From NCBI RefSeq assembly GCF_001050135.1, contig NZ_CP012040.1, forward strand, positions 1,612,001 to 1,676,000: a stretch of DNA of 64,000 bases. Reading direction: 5' to 3'. Source of the DNA: Cyclobacterium amurskyense. Lineage in GTDB: Bacteria; Bacteroidota; Bacteroidia; Cytophagales; Cyclobacteriaceae. Both the position numbers and the translations under genes were made by a program. Positions 25,173-35,243 of the stretch are shown piece by piece. Below the pieces are notes generated by a model that worked only from the letters and a program-made list of their open reading frames with translations, did not search any database and was not told where the DNA came from. The stretch's first letter is position 1. Every line of letters starts with the position of its first letter.

Positions 25173-26600
25173 TTAAGCGAATAAATCCATTTCTGCCTCC
25201 CCATGTCCATCAGGAGTGGTATAAAAAGGACGTTTTTCTATTTCATAATTCGTTTCTGGATCCATACCAAGGGCATGGTAAATGGTTTGGTGTAAGGCAG
25301 CTATCTTAATGGGCTTCTCTATACTTTTACAAGGTCTCTCATCCGCAGTTTTTCCATACACATGCCCTCTTTTAATTCCTCCCCCAAACATCAAGACTGA
25401 GCATCCATCCGTAAAATGCCTGTGCATACCGTAATTTTTAAGGTCTTCAATAATATCAGGAACCTCTACCTGATCTTTTACTTTGGCTCCCGGCCTGCCT
25501 TCTGTTAGCATATCCCTGCTAAACTCACTGGCCAAAACCACCATGGTCCTGTCCAACCTACCACTTTCATCAAGATCTTTTATAAGTTGGGCGATAGGAG
25601 CATCAATTTGTTTTTTCATGTCCGTAAGTCTAGTATGCCCATTCTCATGCGTATCCCAACCTTTGAAAGGCTCATACTCTGAGGTGACACTGATGAATCG
25701 AGCACCCTGATCTACCAGTCTTTTGGCCATAAGACAACCTAAGCCAAATTTCCCGGTATTGTAAATATCGTATTTCTCTTTGGGTTCAAGGCTCAGGTCA
25801 AAGGCTTTGGCCTCAGGAGAGTTCAATAACATATAAGCCTGTTCCATGGATCGCTTTAAGGATTCTTTTTGGTAGTCACTACCAAATTCCCCCATGGCAC
25901 TTTCTTTTATTAAATTTTCGTAAAGTTGATTTCTTGCTTCAAACCGCTTGGTAGACATCCCTACAGGTGGTCGAACACTATCCAAACCAGAGGTTGGATC
26001 TGGTATTAGGAAAGGCCCATATTCACTGCCTAAAAATCCTGCACTATGAAAAGCTTTCAACTCTTCTCCTTCACCTACAGTAAAACGCTGTCCAATATTT
26101 ATAAAAGGAGGAATAACAGGATTCACAGGCCCCAATTCTTTGGCCATCCATGAACCCATATGAGGCACCGCTACTGACTGTGGTGGCTCATAGCAGGTAT
26201 GCCAATGATATTGATGGCGGGTATGCAATATATGCCCCAGGTCAGCCGCCACATAAGAACGGATCAGGCTTCCCTTGTCCATTATCTGACCAATGTTTTC
26301 AAGTCCTTCAGAAAAATTTATCCCATCCAAAACAGTAGGAACTGCTTTAAAAGTACTTAAAACCTCTTTGGACTCCATTCCCTTTCTAAATGGGGTATAT
26401 TTTTTAGGGTCAAATGTCTCTGTATGGGCCATACCTCCAGCCATATACAGTAAAATCACGGTATCTGCCGTACTTGTTAATTGCTCTTTCGGGGAGCAAG
26501 CATTCAATAAGGCTGAAATTGGAGCTCCTGCAGCCATGGCTGCTATAGAAGCAGCGCTTGTTTTCTTTAAGAAATCTCTTCTTCTCCAATTATAATTCAT
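25173..26600 (-). CDS. DUF1501 domain protein with Tat signal (operon 1)
   Basis: 475 residues. A Tat signal (NWRRRDFLKKTSAAS) leads into the DUF1501 body: ILLYMAGGMAHTETFDPK, HTRHQYHWHTCYEPP, DTHENGHTRLTDMKK and VVLASEFSRDMLTEG, followed by FGGGIKRGHVYGKT. The fold is alkaline-phosphatase-like (sulfatase-related), but the activity of DUF1501 proteins is unknown. They are nearly always encoded next to a DUF1549/DUF1553 cytochrome protein, as here (15 bp gap). Probably acts in the periplasm or outside. Confidence 0.93.
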   Translation of the reverse strand: MNYNWRRRDFLKKTSAASIAAMAAGAPISALLNACSPKEQLTSTADTVILLYMAGGMAHTETFDPKKYTPFRKGMESKEVLSTFKAVPTVLDGINFSEGLENIGQIMDKGSLIRSYVAADLGHILHTRHQYHWHTCYEPPQSVAVPHMGSWMAKELGPVNPVIPPFINIGQRFTVGEGEELKAFHSAGFLGSEYGPFLIPDPTSGLDSVRPPVGMSTKRFEARNQLYENLIKESAMGEFGSDYQKESLKRSMEQAYMLLNSPEAKAFDLSLEPKEKYDIYNTGKFGLGCLMAKRLVDQGARFISVTSEYEPFKGWDTHENGHTRLTDMKKQIDAPIAQLIKDLDESGRLDRTMVVLASEFSRDMLTEGRPGAKVKDQVEVPDIIEDLKNYGMHRHFTDGCSVLMFGGGIKRGHVYGKTADERPCKSIEKPIKIAALHQTIYHALGMDPETNYEIEKRPFYTTPDGHGEAEMDLFA

Positions 26601-26615
26601 AGCTTTTGCTTTTGA

Positions 26616-29114
26616 TCAGTAAATTAATTGAAATTCAGGAAGTAACAAAACAGCCCAAAATAAATCTTGAATTGCCTCAGGCTCTGGAGATTCTCCCAAT
26701 ACTGCCATGGCTATATTAAATTCATTCTGCTGAGGGTCTCTACCCAGTAATTGCCTGTATACTTCATGAACAATAATATCACCGGCTTCATACTTTTCCT
26801 TCCATTTGACAGCCCCTTCCTTGAGGGTATTGTTTAGCTGTTCACCATTCGTTAACTCCAAGGCTTGCAATAAACTTGCCTGACTGTCTCTACTCGTCAT
26901 AACAACCTCCCTGTTTGTCCTACCAAGGGCCTTGAGAAGCCCATTATTAGCCACCAGTGCTGCCCGAACAAAGCCAATATCAGATTGCTCAGATACCGCC
27001 AATTCATTTGGGTTATATTTCATTTGCTCCTCACTAAAGATTGGGTGGATTTTCTGACTTACTCCATCAGAAAACTGTTCGGCAGTCATTCTACGTATCA
27101 CAGCACCCTCAAAAACAAAATCATCATCCGCAAGAAACAATGGATTTTCTACGGCTACAGCCGGCTGTTGGTAAGCTTTAGAAATTGCAATCTTGTATAT
27201 CAATTCCTTGAGATCATAGCCTTCATCTTCAAAATCTGTTGCCAGCCAATCCAATAGATCCTGACTCCATGGGATATTGTCCATTTCATCTGCAGGTTCC
27301 ACCAGCCCTCTACCCATTAATTGCTTCCATATTCTATTAACAATAGTACGGTAAAGCCTTCCGTTGGCAGGTTGAACAAGGTAATTGGCAAGTTGTTCTA
27401 ACTTTTCAGCCCTGTTGGCAGTGCTGTCAATTTCACCTAATTCTTCCCACAAAATCTTAGTCCCTGCCTTTTCTCCAGTAGGAATATCACAGCGGCTTAC
27501 GACCAATGAGGAATCCGAAAAGATATTGGCAAAAGCATAGGCTTCTTCAAGTTTCCAATCACTTACAAAACTGTCATGGCAAGAAGCGCATTTCAGATTA
27601 AGCCCTAAAATAACCTGTCCTACATTTTGAGCTGCTTGCATTTCGGTGACCTGACTGGCATTTACGTCCCCTCTCCATCGTATTCCTTCTATAAAGCCTT
27701 TCGATTTTTCATCCGGATTCAACAATTGCTTTACAAATTGGTCATAAGGTTTATTGTCACGAAGGGAGCTGTACAACCAATCCGTAATGGCATACCGACC
27801 TTTGGTGATATAACCTGTACCAGTATAATCATTTCTCAAAGCATCATTCCAAAAGGTCAACCAATGAGTGGCATAATCGTCATCTCTATCTAGAAGCTCT
27901 CTTACTTTTAAGGCCCTTTTGTCAGGTCTGCTGTCCTTTATAAAAGTATCATATTCTTCGGTAGATGGTTGAAGACCTAAAAGGTCAAGGTATATTCTCC
28001 TTAAAAATACTTTATCATCAACAGGCGCTCTCCAATCAATTTCTTGTTCTTCGAAATATTCATCTACCCAAATGTCAATAGCTTGATTCAGATCTTTTCT
28101 AGGAGCTGGTAAATTTGGTCTCCGGGGTGCAAGTTCTGCTACTCTGTACACACTTACATCTTCTGCAGCATCCGGCCAAGGAGCCCCCTTGTCAATCCAG
28201 AAAGAAATTAACGCAATCTCATCATCAGAGAGCACTTTCCCTTTGGAAGGCATGGCTTCTTTATGGTCTTTAGGCAGTTTTATTCTACGAACCAAGTCAC
28301 TTTTCCCGGCATTTCCCGGAATGATTACCGGCCCGGACTCTCCACCTTCAAAAGCAAACTCCTTCGTATCTAGCCTCAACTCACCTTTTATCTTGGCATC
28401 GCTGTGACACTTATAGCAATTATGGGCAAAAACGGCCCTAACCTTACCAACCAATTCAACTTGCTTTTGCTCACTTAATTCTCCTTCTGATTCAAAAGCC
28501 ACAAGATCTATATCCAAGTCTTTTGAAGAAAATTCGGGTTCATTCCATGGCAAGGTCTCTGTTAAGTACTCTTCTCCATGAGTCAAAGAGGCACCAAAAT
28601 GTCCTGCTACAGACACTGCCACGGCAGTAACAATAAGAGCAACCCGAAAAACTTTAACTCCTTTGGCGTTTTGACTGCCAGTGGTTTTTCCCATCAAGAC
28701 AAGTAAGAAAATACTCAATAAGGCAGTCCCTATTCCTGTCCACTGATGAATATCAAGCATGCTACCACCATAGTCTTCTATGTTTGCTAAAAGCAAACCC
28801 AAGATAACAGCTACGATTGCTCCAACTGCTCCTGCCCATACCAAGGCAGTAATGCCTGGTCTAAGCTTGTGGTTAAAGTCTTTGAGTGTAATCAACTCAA
28901 GCAGGGCCGCTAATATCAAGAAACTCACAGGAAAGTGAACTGCAAGTGGGTGAAGGCGCCCAAAAAGCTGCCATAACCAGAAAGTAGTTTCTGCCTCTTC
29001 TGCCTGAAATAGCAAGACCGTACCAAAGGCCTGCACCTCATTTGAGACACCCAAAACCAAGAAAAAAACTATCCCACAGAATAATAACAGGTTATCTTTA
29101 TTCATCTTAATCAT
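26616..29114 (-). CDS. DUF2231 - haem-c - DUF1549 - DUF1553 membrane protein (operon 1)
   Basis: About 832 residues from ATG 29114; the reading frame is open to a TTG at 29123. Order: DUF2231-like membrane domain with about five TM helices (LHPLAVHFPVSFLILAALLE), then a planctomycete-type cytochrome c domain with CYKCH, DUF1549 with a second haem-like CASCH motif in NLKCASCHDSFV, and DUF1553 (YRTIVNRIWKQLMGRG). Such proteins are thought to act in the envelope with DUF1501 partners, perhaps in oxidation of polymers, but no activity has been shown for this set. First gene of a three-gene operon. Confidence 0.92.
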   Translation of the reverse strand: MIKMNKDNLLLFCGIVFFLVLGVSNEVQAFGTVLLFQAEEAETTFWLWQLFGRLHPLAVHFPVSFLILAALLELITLKDFNHKLRPGITALVWAGAVGAIVAVILGLLLANIEDYGGSMLDIHQWTGIGTALLSIFLLVLMGKTTGSQNAKGVKVFRVALIVTAVAVSVAGHFGASLTHGEEYLTETLPWNEPEFSSKDLDIDLVAFESEGELSEQKQVELVGKVRAVFAHNCYKCHSDAKIKGELRLDTKEFAFEGGESGPVIIPGNAGKSDLVRRIKLPKDHKEAMPSKGKVLSDDEIALISFWIDKGAPWPDAAEDVSVYRVAELAPRRPNLPAPRKDLNQAIDIWVDEYFEEQEIDWRAPVDDKVFLRRIYLDLLGLQPSTEEYDTFIKDSRPDKRALKVRELLDRDDDYATHWLTFWNDALRNDYTGTGYITKGRYAITDWLYSSLRDNKPYDQFVKQLLNPDEKSKGFIEGIRWRGDVNASQVTEMQAAQNVGQVILGLNLKCASCHDSFVSDWKLEEAYAFANIFSDSSLVVSRCDIPTGEKAGTKILWEELGEIDSTANRAEKLEQLANYLVQPANGRLYRTIVNRIWKQLMGRGLVEPADEMDNIPWSQDLLDWLATDFEDEGYDLKELIYKIAISKAYQQPAVAVENPLFLADDDFVFEGAVIRRMTAEQFSDGVSQKIHPIFSEEQMKYNPNELAVSEQSDIGFVRAALVANNGLLKALGRTNREVVMTSRDSQASLLQALELTNGEQLNNTLKEGAVKWKEKYEAGDIIVHEVYRQLLGRDPQQNEFNIAMAVLGESPEPEAIQDLFWAVLLLPEFQLIY

Positions 29115-29468
29115 TAATTTCAATTTTTTATCTCAGCAGGCAATACACACATTTTTCATAAGCTTGGCCAAGAAAAGAACATAAACCTAAAAAAAATAAT
29201 CCACTTATTAGCAAGCAAATGGCTTCATAAAACAACTGCAAACACAGTCAATTACTAAACTTAACACAAGAGCTGCTTGTTACAATACTATTAAAATTTT
29301 GCATTACAACTACCCTGTACTATCCTGCTTAATTGGTAAAAGTTAACTTATGATTTGCGTAAACACAAGTCTTTTTACACCAACCTAAAAGATCAGTACA
29401 TATCTGGTCTTTGAAAATAATGCTTTAATTCATTACATTTAATGCCTTTGTCAGCTTAACTACCCAAA
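29115..29468. other. Divergent intergenic region between the two DUF1549/DUF1553 operons
   Basis: About 350 bp, AT-rich, with no ORF. It must hold promoters for both operons, and shared regulation is likely. I found partial -7-like boxes (for example TGCCTTTG at about 29444) but no convincing pair. Confidence 0.5.
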
Positions 29469-32213
29469 ATGAAAAGCCGTTACCTCATTTTCTTAATGCC
29501 CCTCATTGTTGTCCTTACCTATTGGATGTGGTCTGGGGAAGAAAAGATAAGTTATAACCGTCAAATACGGCCAATAATCAACAATAAATGTATCTCCTGC
29601 CACGGAGGTGTAAAGCAATCCGGCGGATTTTCTTTGCTCTTTGAGGAAGAAGCGAAAATGAATACTGAATCAGGCAAACCGGCCATTATACCAGGAGATG
29701 CCGGCGCTTCAGAAATGGTCAAACGCCTTACCCACCATGACCCGGAAATGCGTATGCCTTTGGGCAAGGCTCCATTGTCAACTGAAGAAATTGACTTGAT
29801 CAAAGAATGGATCAACCAAGGTGCCAATTGGGAGAAGCATTGGGCCTATATAGCTCCTAAAAAAGAAATTGAAGTACCGGAAGTAAGCATGGATGTGCCA
29901 GCACAAAATGAGATTGATCATTTCATTTTTAAGAAACTGGAGGAAATCGAATTGAGGCCTAATGAAGAAGCGCCCAAAGAATTACTGCTAAGAAGGCTTT
30001 CATTGGACATTACAGGATTGCCCCCAACACTGGAAGCTTACGAAGAATTTATAAGCGATACATCTCCCATGGCTTATGAGAAAACAGTAGACAAATTACT
30101 TGCTTCTCCTCGTTTTGGAGAAAAATGGGCTGCTTTCTGGATGGATCTTGCACGGTATTCCGACTCCAAAGGCTATGAAAAAGACTTGCACAGGGAAATT
30201 TGGAAATACAGGGACTGGCTGATTAATGCCTTTAACCAAGACATGCCCTTTGATCAGTTTACCATTGCCCAATTGGCTGGAGATTTACTACCCAAACCAA
30301 CAGAATCGGACTTATTGGCTACGGCTTTCCATAGAAACACCATGGCCAATGATGAAGGGGGAACCAATGATGAGGAATTTAGAGTAGCTGCAGTCATGGA
30401 GAGAGTGGGCACAACCTACGAAGTCTGGCAGAGTACTACCATGGCTTGTGTCCAATGTCACAGTCATCCTTATGACCCCATCAGGCATGTAGAATTTTAC
30501 CAAAGTCAGGCATTCTTTAACAATACACAGGACAAAGACCTATACAATGAACAACCAAAAGTTTTCACCTACCAAGCTGAAGATAAGCAAAAAGTAAAAG
30601 AATTGCTTTCCTGGGTCAATGACAAGCTCAAACCTTCAGAAAAGCTACCCAAAATTTCGGATGAATTTTTACACCAACAAAAGGAAGATCTGCTCTATAA
30701 CCTGGGGTATAGAAAGGTAGAAGCAGAAGAATTTCAGGACAAAAGCAGGTTTATAGAATTGGTAGCCCATGATCAGGAATCCATCTGGCAGGTACAAGAC
30801 AGTTCATGGATCATGTTTGAAAATGTGGACCTGGATCAGGTAACTGCCATTTCCTTAGGCTATGCCTCTATTTATGGCGCCCAACTAGAGATCAGGCTGG
30901 ACTCCATGTTAGGTGAAATCATTGGAAAAGGAAACTTTGGTATTACCGACAAAAACTTCCCAGGAAACAAACCAAAGGACTGGGAAACCTTAAAGGTCCC
31001 TATTAAACCTGTATCAGGTAAAAGAGATGTTTTTTATTACTTTAAAAAAGACAAAACTTTTGCACAAGATTTAATCCGATTAGACTGGGTATTTTACCAT
31101 GAAAAATCTCCATCAATAGACAAGTATCCACAAAGCATACAGGCCAAATTAGTGGAACTTTCAAATGCTAAACCTGTACAGACACCTATTTTAAAGGACT
31201 TACCTAAATCCAACTCTCGAAAAACCTATGTATTTGAAAGAGGAGATTGGAGATCAAAAGGAGAAGAGGTAAAAGCTGGAATCCCTGAAATCATGGGTAC
31301 ACTATCTAGTCAGGAACCCAATAGGCTAGACTTTGCCAAATGGCTGGTTAGTGGTGAAAACACCCTGACCTCACGGGTCTTTGTCAACCGCATTTGGGAA
31401 CAACTGTTTGGTTATGGCATCGTCGAAAGCATGGAGGACTTTGGAAGTCAGAGCATTCCTGCAAGTCATCCAGAATTACTGGACTGGTTGGCTGTCAACT
31501 TTCAGGATGAAATGAAATGGTCCATGAAGACATTGATTAAAAAGATTCTTATGTCTCAGAGCTATAGACAAAGTTCCACTACTGACGAACAAAAGATGAA
31601 AAAAGACCCTTATAATAAATACTTATCTAGGGGTTCAAGAACGAGGTTACCGGCAGAAACCATTAGAGATCAGGCTTTGGCCATCAGTGGCTTATTGAAT
31701 GAAAAACAGTTAGGGCCAAGTGTAATGCCTTACCAACCTGAAAACATCATTAGTTTTAATGGTAAGTTTTGGTTTCCTAGCGAAGGAGAGGAAAAATACC
31801 GAAGAGCCGTATACACCTACTGGAAGAGAACACACCCTTACCCTTCCTTTGTCACCTTCGACAGTCCTTCAAGGGAAATTTGTACCTCCAGAAGAATCAG
31901 AACAAACACCCCACTTCAATCATTGGTATTGTTAAATGACCCCGTATACATAGAAGCTGCGGAGGCTTGGGCGCAGCGAATATTGAAGGAAAGTGCCGGG
32001 GACATTAAGCGTGGTATAGAAAAAAACCTTCAGTTGGTCACTGCCAAAAAACCAGAATCAGAAAAAGTGGAAGTGTTGCACAAGCTTTATCTGGAATCAC
32101 TCGCCTACTATGAAGGAGAGGGTAAAGATCTGGATGAAAACGCTCAATTAGCCGCCATGCGGATCGTAAGCAATGCCATGTTAAATTTAGATGAATTTGT
32201 AACCAGGAGATAG
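29469..32213 (+). CDS. Haem-c - DUF1549 - DUF1553 protein (operon 2)
   Basis: 914 residues. An N-terminal signal or anchor is followed directly by the cytochrome domain (NRQIRPIINNKCISCHGG), then DUF1549 (LLRRLSLDITGLPPT, MDLARYSDSKGYEKD), a second haem-binding site (MACVQCHSHPYDP) and DUF1553 (TSRVFVNRIWEQLFGYGIV, PLQSLVLLNDPVYIEAA). It lacks the multi-TM DUF2231 part of its divergent paralogue. Cotranscribed with the DUF1501 gene that starts one base after the stop. Location and role as for the paralogue: envelope, unknown substrate. Confidence 0.93.
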   Translation: MKSRYLIFLMPLIVVLTYWMWSGEEKISYNRQIRPIINNKCISCHGGVKQSGGFSLLFEEEAKMNTESGKPAIIPGDAGASEMVKRLTHHDPEMRMPLGKAPLSTEEIDLIKEWINQGANWEKHWAYIAPKKEIEVPEVSMDVPAQNEIDHFIFKKLEEIELRPNEEAPKELLLRRLSLDITGLPPTLEAYEEFISDTSPMAYEKTVDKLLASPRFGEKWAAFWMDLARYSDSKGYEKDLHREIWKYRDWLINAFNQDMPFDQFTIAQLAGDLLPKPTESDLLATAFHRNTMANDEGGTNDEEFRVAAVMERVGTTYEVWQSTTMACVQCHSHPYDPIRHVEFYQSQAFFNNTQDKDLYNEQPKVFTYQAEDKQKVKELLSWVNDKLKPSEKLPKISDEFLHQQKEDLLYNLGYRKVEAEEFQDKSRFIELVAHDQESIWQVQDSSWIMFENVDLDQVTAISLGYASIYGAQLEIRLDSMLGEIIGKGNFGITDKNFPGNKPKDWETLKVPIKPVSGKRDVFYYFKKDKTFAQDLIRLDWVFYHEKSPSIDKYPQSIQAKLVELSNAKPVQTPILKDLPKSNSRKTYVFERGDWRSKGEEVKAGIPEIMGTLSSQEPNRLDFAKWLVSGENTLTSRVFVNRIWEQLFGYGIVESMEDFGSQSIPASHPELLDWLAVNFQDEMKWSMKTLIKKILMSQSYRQSSTTDEQKMKKDPYNKYLSRGSRTRLPAETIRDQALAISGLLNEKQLGPSVMPYQPENIISFNGKFWFPSEGEEKYRRAVYTYWKRTHPYPSFVTFDSPSREICTSRRIRTNTPLQSLVLLNDPVYIEAAEAWAQRILKESAGDIKRGIEKNLQLVTAKKPESEKVEVLHKLYLESLAYYEGEGKDLDENAQLAAMRIVSNAMLNLDEFVTRR

Positions 32214-32214
32214 G

Positions 32215-33675
32215 ATGAATATTTGGGAAGAAGCAATTATCCGTGAAGCACAGTACAATAGCAGGCGTCATTTTTTAAAAAAATGCACCTCTGGACTTGG
32301 CGCATTGGCCATGGGCTCACTTATCGGCTGCGGTAGCAAGTCTAGCCCTGATCCGGCAACCTCATTACTTGAAAAAAAAGCCTCACATTTTGCGCCAAAA
32401 GCAAAAAGTGTGATTTTCCTTCACATGGCAGGTGGTCCTTCTCATTTGGAGCTATTTGATTTCAAACCCACCTTGCAGGAATTAAATGGCAAAGATACGC
32501 CCCAATCCCTGATGGAAGGAAAAGAGTTTGCTTTCTTGAAAGGGACGCCTAAACTACTAGGCCCTCAAGCCAACTTTAGCCAACATGGCCAGTCAGGCGC
32601 TTTTGTCTCTGATTATATGCCTGAATTTGCAAAAATGGTGGATGAGGTAAGTTTTCTAAAAGCCATGCATACCAACGAATTCAATCATGCCCCAGCCCAG
32701 TTGTTTATGCACACTGGCAGTCCCAGGCTGGGCAAGCCAAGTATAGGGGCCTGGTCGACCTATGGATTGGGTACTGAAAATGAAGACCTTCCAGGTTACG
32801 TGGTACTTACTTCTGGTGGCGGAGCCATTAGTGCGGGTAAAAGTGCCTGGGGAAGTGGCTTCCTTCCAACCATCTACCAAGGCGTACAGTGTCGTTCCGA
32901 AGGTGATCCGGTTTTGTTTTTGTCAAATCCAAATTCCATTGACAGCCACCTGAGAAAAAAATCCATTGATGCCATCAATCAAATAAACAAGATGGAATAC
33001 GATGAATCAAACGATCCGGAAATATTAACACGCATCTCCCAATACGAACTGGCTTTCCGCATGCAAACATCTGTACCGGAGACCATGAACATCAACGATG
33101 AGCCAGAGTACATCCATCAAATGTATGGCACCAACCCCGGAAAAGCCTCTTTTGCAAATAACTGTCTTTTAGCGAGACGATTGGTTGAAAAAGGCGTGCG
33201 CTTTGTACAACTTTTCGATAACCGATGGGATACCCACGGTGTGGGTGCTGGCAATGGTGTAGGAGCAGGAATGCGCAGGTCTTGTAAAAACATTGATCAA
33301 CCCATTGCTGCTTTGCTAAGGGACCTCAAACAAAGAGGCCTATTGGATGATACCCTTGTGGTATGGGGAGGAGAATTTGGTAGAACCCCAATGATGGAAT
33401 CCAGAACAGGAGAAGGATTTGATGGTAGAGATCATCATTTGGAAGCCTTCACCATGTGGATGGCAGGAGCAGGAGTTAAGAAGGGACATATTCATGGTGC
33501 TACAGATGAAATTGGTTACTATGGCATAGAAGGCCGTACCCATGTGCATGACTTGCAAGCCACCATCCTGGAAAGGTTGGGCTTTGATCATGAAAAGCTG
33601 ACCTATGAATTCCAGGGAAGAAATTTCAGGTTAACAGATGTTCATGGTAAGGTTATCAATGAAGTGCTTACTTGA
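32215..33675 (+). CDS. DUF1501 domain protein with Tat-like signal (operon 2)
   Basis: 486 residues. The N-terminus has a twin-arginine-like signal (SRRHFLKKCTSGLGALAMG) ending in a cysteine (LIGCG), so it may be a Tat lipoprotein. DUF1501 motifs: IFLHMAGGPSHLELFD, TNEFNHAPAQLFMHTG, RWDTHGVGAG and VVWGGEFGRTPM, then GRDHHLEAFTMW. It starts one base after the upstream stop. Paired with the haem-c protein; activity unknown. The paralogue at 25173-26600 is clearly distinct, so the operons are old duplicates or separate acquisitions. Confidence 0.93.
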   Translation: MNIWEEAIIREAQYNSRRHFLKKCTSGLGALAMGSLIGCGSKSSPDPATSLLEKKASHFAPKAKSVIFLHMAGGPSHLELFDFKPTLQELNGKDTPQSLMEGKEFAFLKGTPKLLGPQANFSQHGQSGAFVSDYMPEFAKMVDEVSFLKAMHTNEFNHAPAQLFMHTGSPRLGKPSIGAWSTYGLGTENEDLPGYVVLTSGGGAISAGKSAWGSGFLPTIYQGVQCRSEGDPVLFLSNPNSIDSHLRKKSIDAINQINKMEYDESNDPEILTRISQYELAFRMQTSVPETMNINDEPEYIHQMYGTNPGKASFANNCLLARRLVEKGVRFVQLFDNRWDTHGVGAGNGVGAGMRRSCKNIDQPIAALLRDLKQRGLLDDTLVVWGGEFGRTPMMESRTGEGFDGRDHHLEAFTMWMAGAGVKKGHIHGATDEIGYYGIEGRTHVHDLQATILERLGFDHEKLTYEFQGRNFRLTDVHGKVINEVLT

Positions 33676-33751
33676 TGGGTTATGTATTTCTCAACGTACC
33701 CTTAAACCGAAAATAGACAAAAAGCTCCTATTGCTGGTTTAAATAGGTGAT

Positions 33752-33777
33752 AACCAATTGTGTAATTCGGGTTAAAC
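33752..33777. repeat. Degenerate REP-like half repeat
   Basis: The segment ending TGTAATTCGGGTTAAAC resembles the right arm of the 48 bp palindrome; the other arm (near 33705, TTAAACCGAAAATAG) is much changed. It lies between two convergent genes. Confidence 0.4.
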
Positions 33778-33817
33778 TATTAATAACACCATATTCAGCA
33801 AAGGAAAACTACAGGCA

Positions 33818-34858
33818 TTATTTCGTCACCTTATACCCAAGGTCGGCGAGGCTTTCCTTTACATGAGGATATAACCGCATGGCATTTTTATAATAGATTT
33901 TCTCCAAAACCTCTCTAGGCAATTCCAGGCCCTGGGTTTCAGGCCCTCCAAAAAAGCCTCCTTTTACCATATCTCCTGTCTCCAATATTCTAAAGGCTTT
34001 TACATATTGCTCCGCCCTAATACCTGCCTCTTCCTTGCTTTCTACCTTCCCGACGTCTGTACCAAATACAATCCTATCGGCCCACTCAATCATAAAAGAT
34101 CGCAGATTGTCTCTATTGACCAAGTGGTAATATTGAAAAGTAGCAGCCAAATCAATATTCAAATTGGGGAAAGTTGCCAGCATGTTCCGCAAATAATCTA
34201 TCTGCGCATCCTGACACAAAAGCCAGTTGCCATGGGCAGCCACCACAATCAAATTGGGATGTTTTTCTAGTACATTTCTCCAGGCATTGATCTGGGTCCA
34301 ATATTCTATGGGGTCGGCCAGCCATGCTGTCCTTTCACCGAAAGGACCATTTGGATCTGCCACATGGACTGAAGCACCCAAAAACCCTATTCTTTCCATT
34401 TCGGCAAAGGTCGCTTCATGGGATGGGTCGTCAATATAAGGAAAGCCATCTTCCTTCTTTTCTAGTGTTCGGTACCAAGGGCCTGACCAAATTTTATAGC
34501 CCACAAAACCTTGTTTTTTAAGGCCCTCTAAAGATTCCGGCGCATAACTTAATCCATCATGGGCTTTATAATCAGCAATTCCACAAAGCATTCTCCCTTC
34601 ACTTGCTGTTTTTACTTCTTCAATATCTTCTATTGACTGCCGTCCATTGCCAAGGTTAATCCAAAGTGCTAAATCAATGCCATTGCGTTCCCGCAATTTA
34701 TCTCCAAGAACAAGGTAATTTGCAATGCCATCTAGGTCATTGGCCACATGGCTGTGCACATCGATTCTTGAGATGTCCGGATAATTCGTTTTATACTGAC
34801 CGAACACTGGTATTGAAAGGGCTATTGTCATTAAAAACAGAAAGGAAGCGTATTTCAT
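33818..34858 (-). CDS. Secreted amidohydrolase (amidohydro-rel, TIM-barrel)
   Basis: 346 residues with a signal peptide (ends SIPVFGQ). Metal-ligand motif DVHSHV near residue 34, HVADP, AAHGNWLL and a conserved IVFGTDVGKVES near the C-terminus fit the amidohydrolase_2 family, which includes decarboxylases and lactonases. The substrate is not predictable. It converges with DUF1501 operon 2 and may act with that cluster in the envelope, but only proximity supports this. Confidence 0.85.
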   Translation of the reverse strand: MKYASFLFLMTIALSIPVFGQYKTNYPDISRIDVHSHVANDLDGIANYLVLGDKLRERNGIDLALWINLGNGRQSIEDIEEVKTASEGRMLCGIADYKAHDGLSYAPESLEGLKKQGFVGYKIWSGPWYRTLEKKEDGFPYIDDPSHEATFAEMERIGFLGASVHVADPNGPFGERTAWLADPIEYWTQINAWRNVLEKHPNLIVVAAHGNWLLCQDAQIDYLRNMLATFPNLNIDLAATFQYYHLVNRDNLRSFMIEWADRIVFGTDVGKVESKEEAGIRAEQYVKAFRILETGDMVKGGFFGGPETQGLELPREVLEKIYYKNAMRLYPHVKESLADLGYKVTK

Positions 34859-35243
34859 ACCAGCGATTGAGTTAGGTTAAAATCTAAGTCTTGAACTACA
34901 ATAAGTAACTATCGCAACCCAAACATTAAATTTACAAAAGATACTCAATTAAATAAAATCCTCTTGAATTAGAAGGCATTCAATAAATTACGCTATCTGG
35001 ACTTTGGTTTATATCAAAAATCAACTCACTTTTATACTGGAAATAGCAATATAGAAATCAAGCTAAAAACCCTAATCTTAATACCCCACCAAATTGAAGT
35101 CTTTTCACTCAAAACTCACCATCCTTAATCAATTTATCATCTCTTAGTTCATTATTAGCTCATTGCAATCAGAAATAGTCAAGAAAACAGCCTATTCACT
35201 GCAAAGCTGAACCCAAATGGCTTTATTATAAATTTCAGATAAC
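34859..35243. other. Gene-free AT-rich region
   Basis: Divergent region of 385 bp before the alarmone-hydrolase-like gene. I see no ORF of interest, no repeat and no clear fold. Confidence 0.5.
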
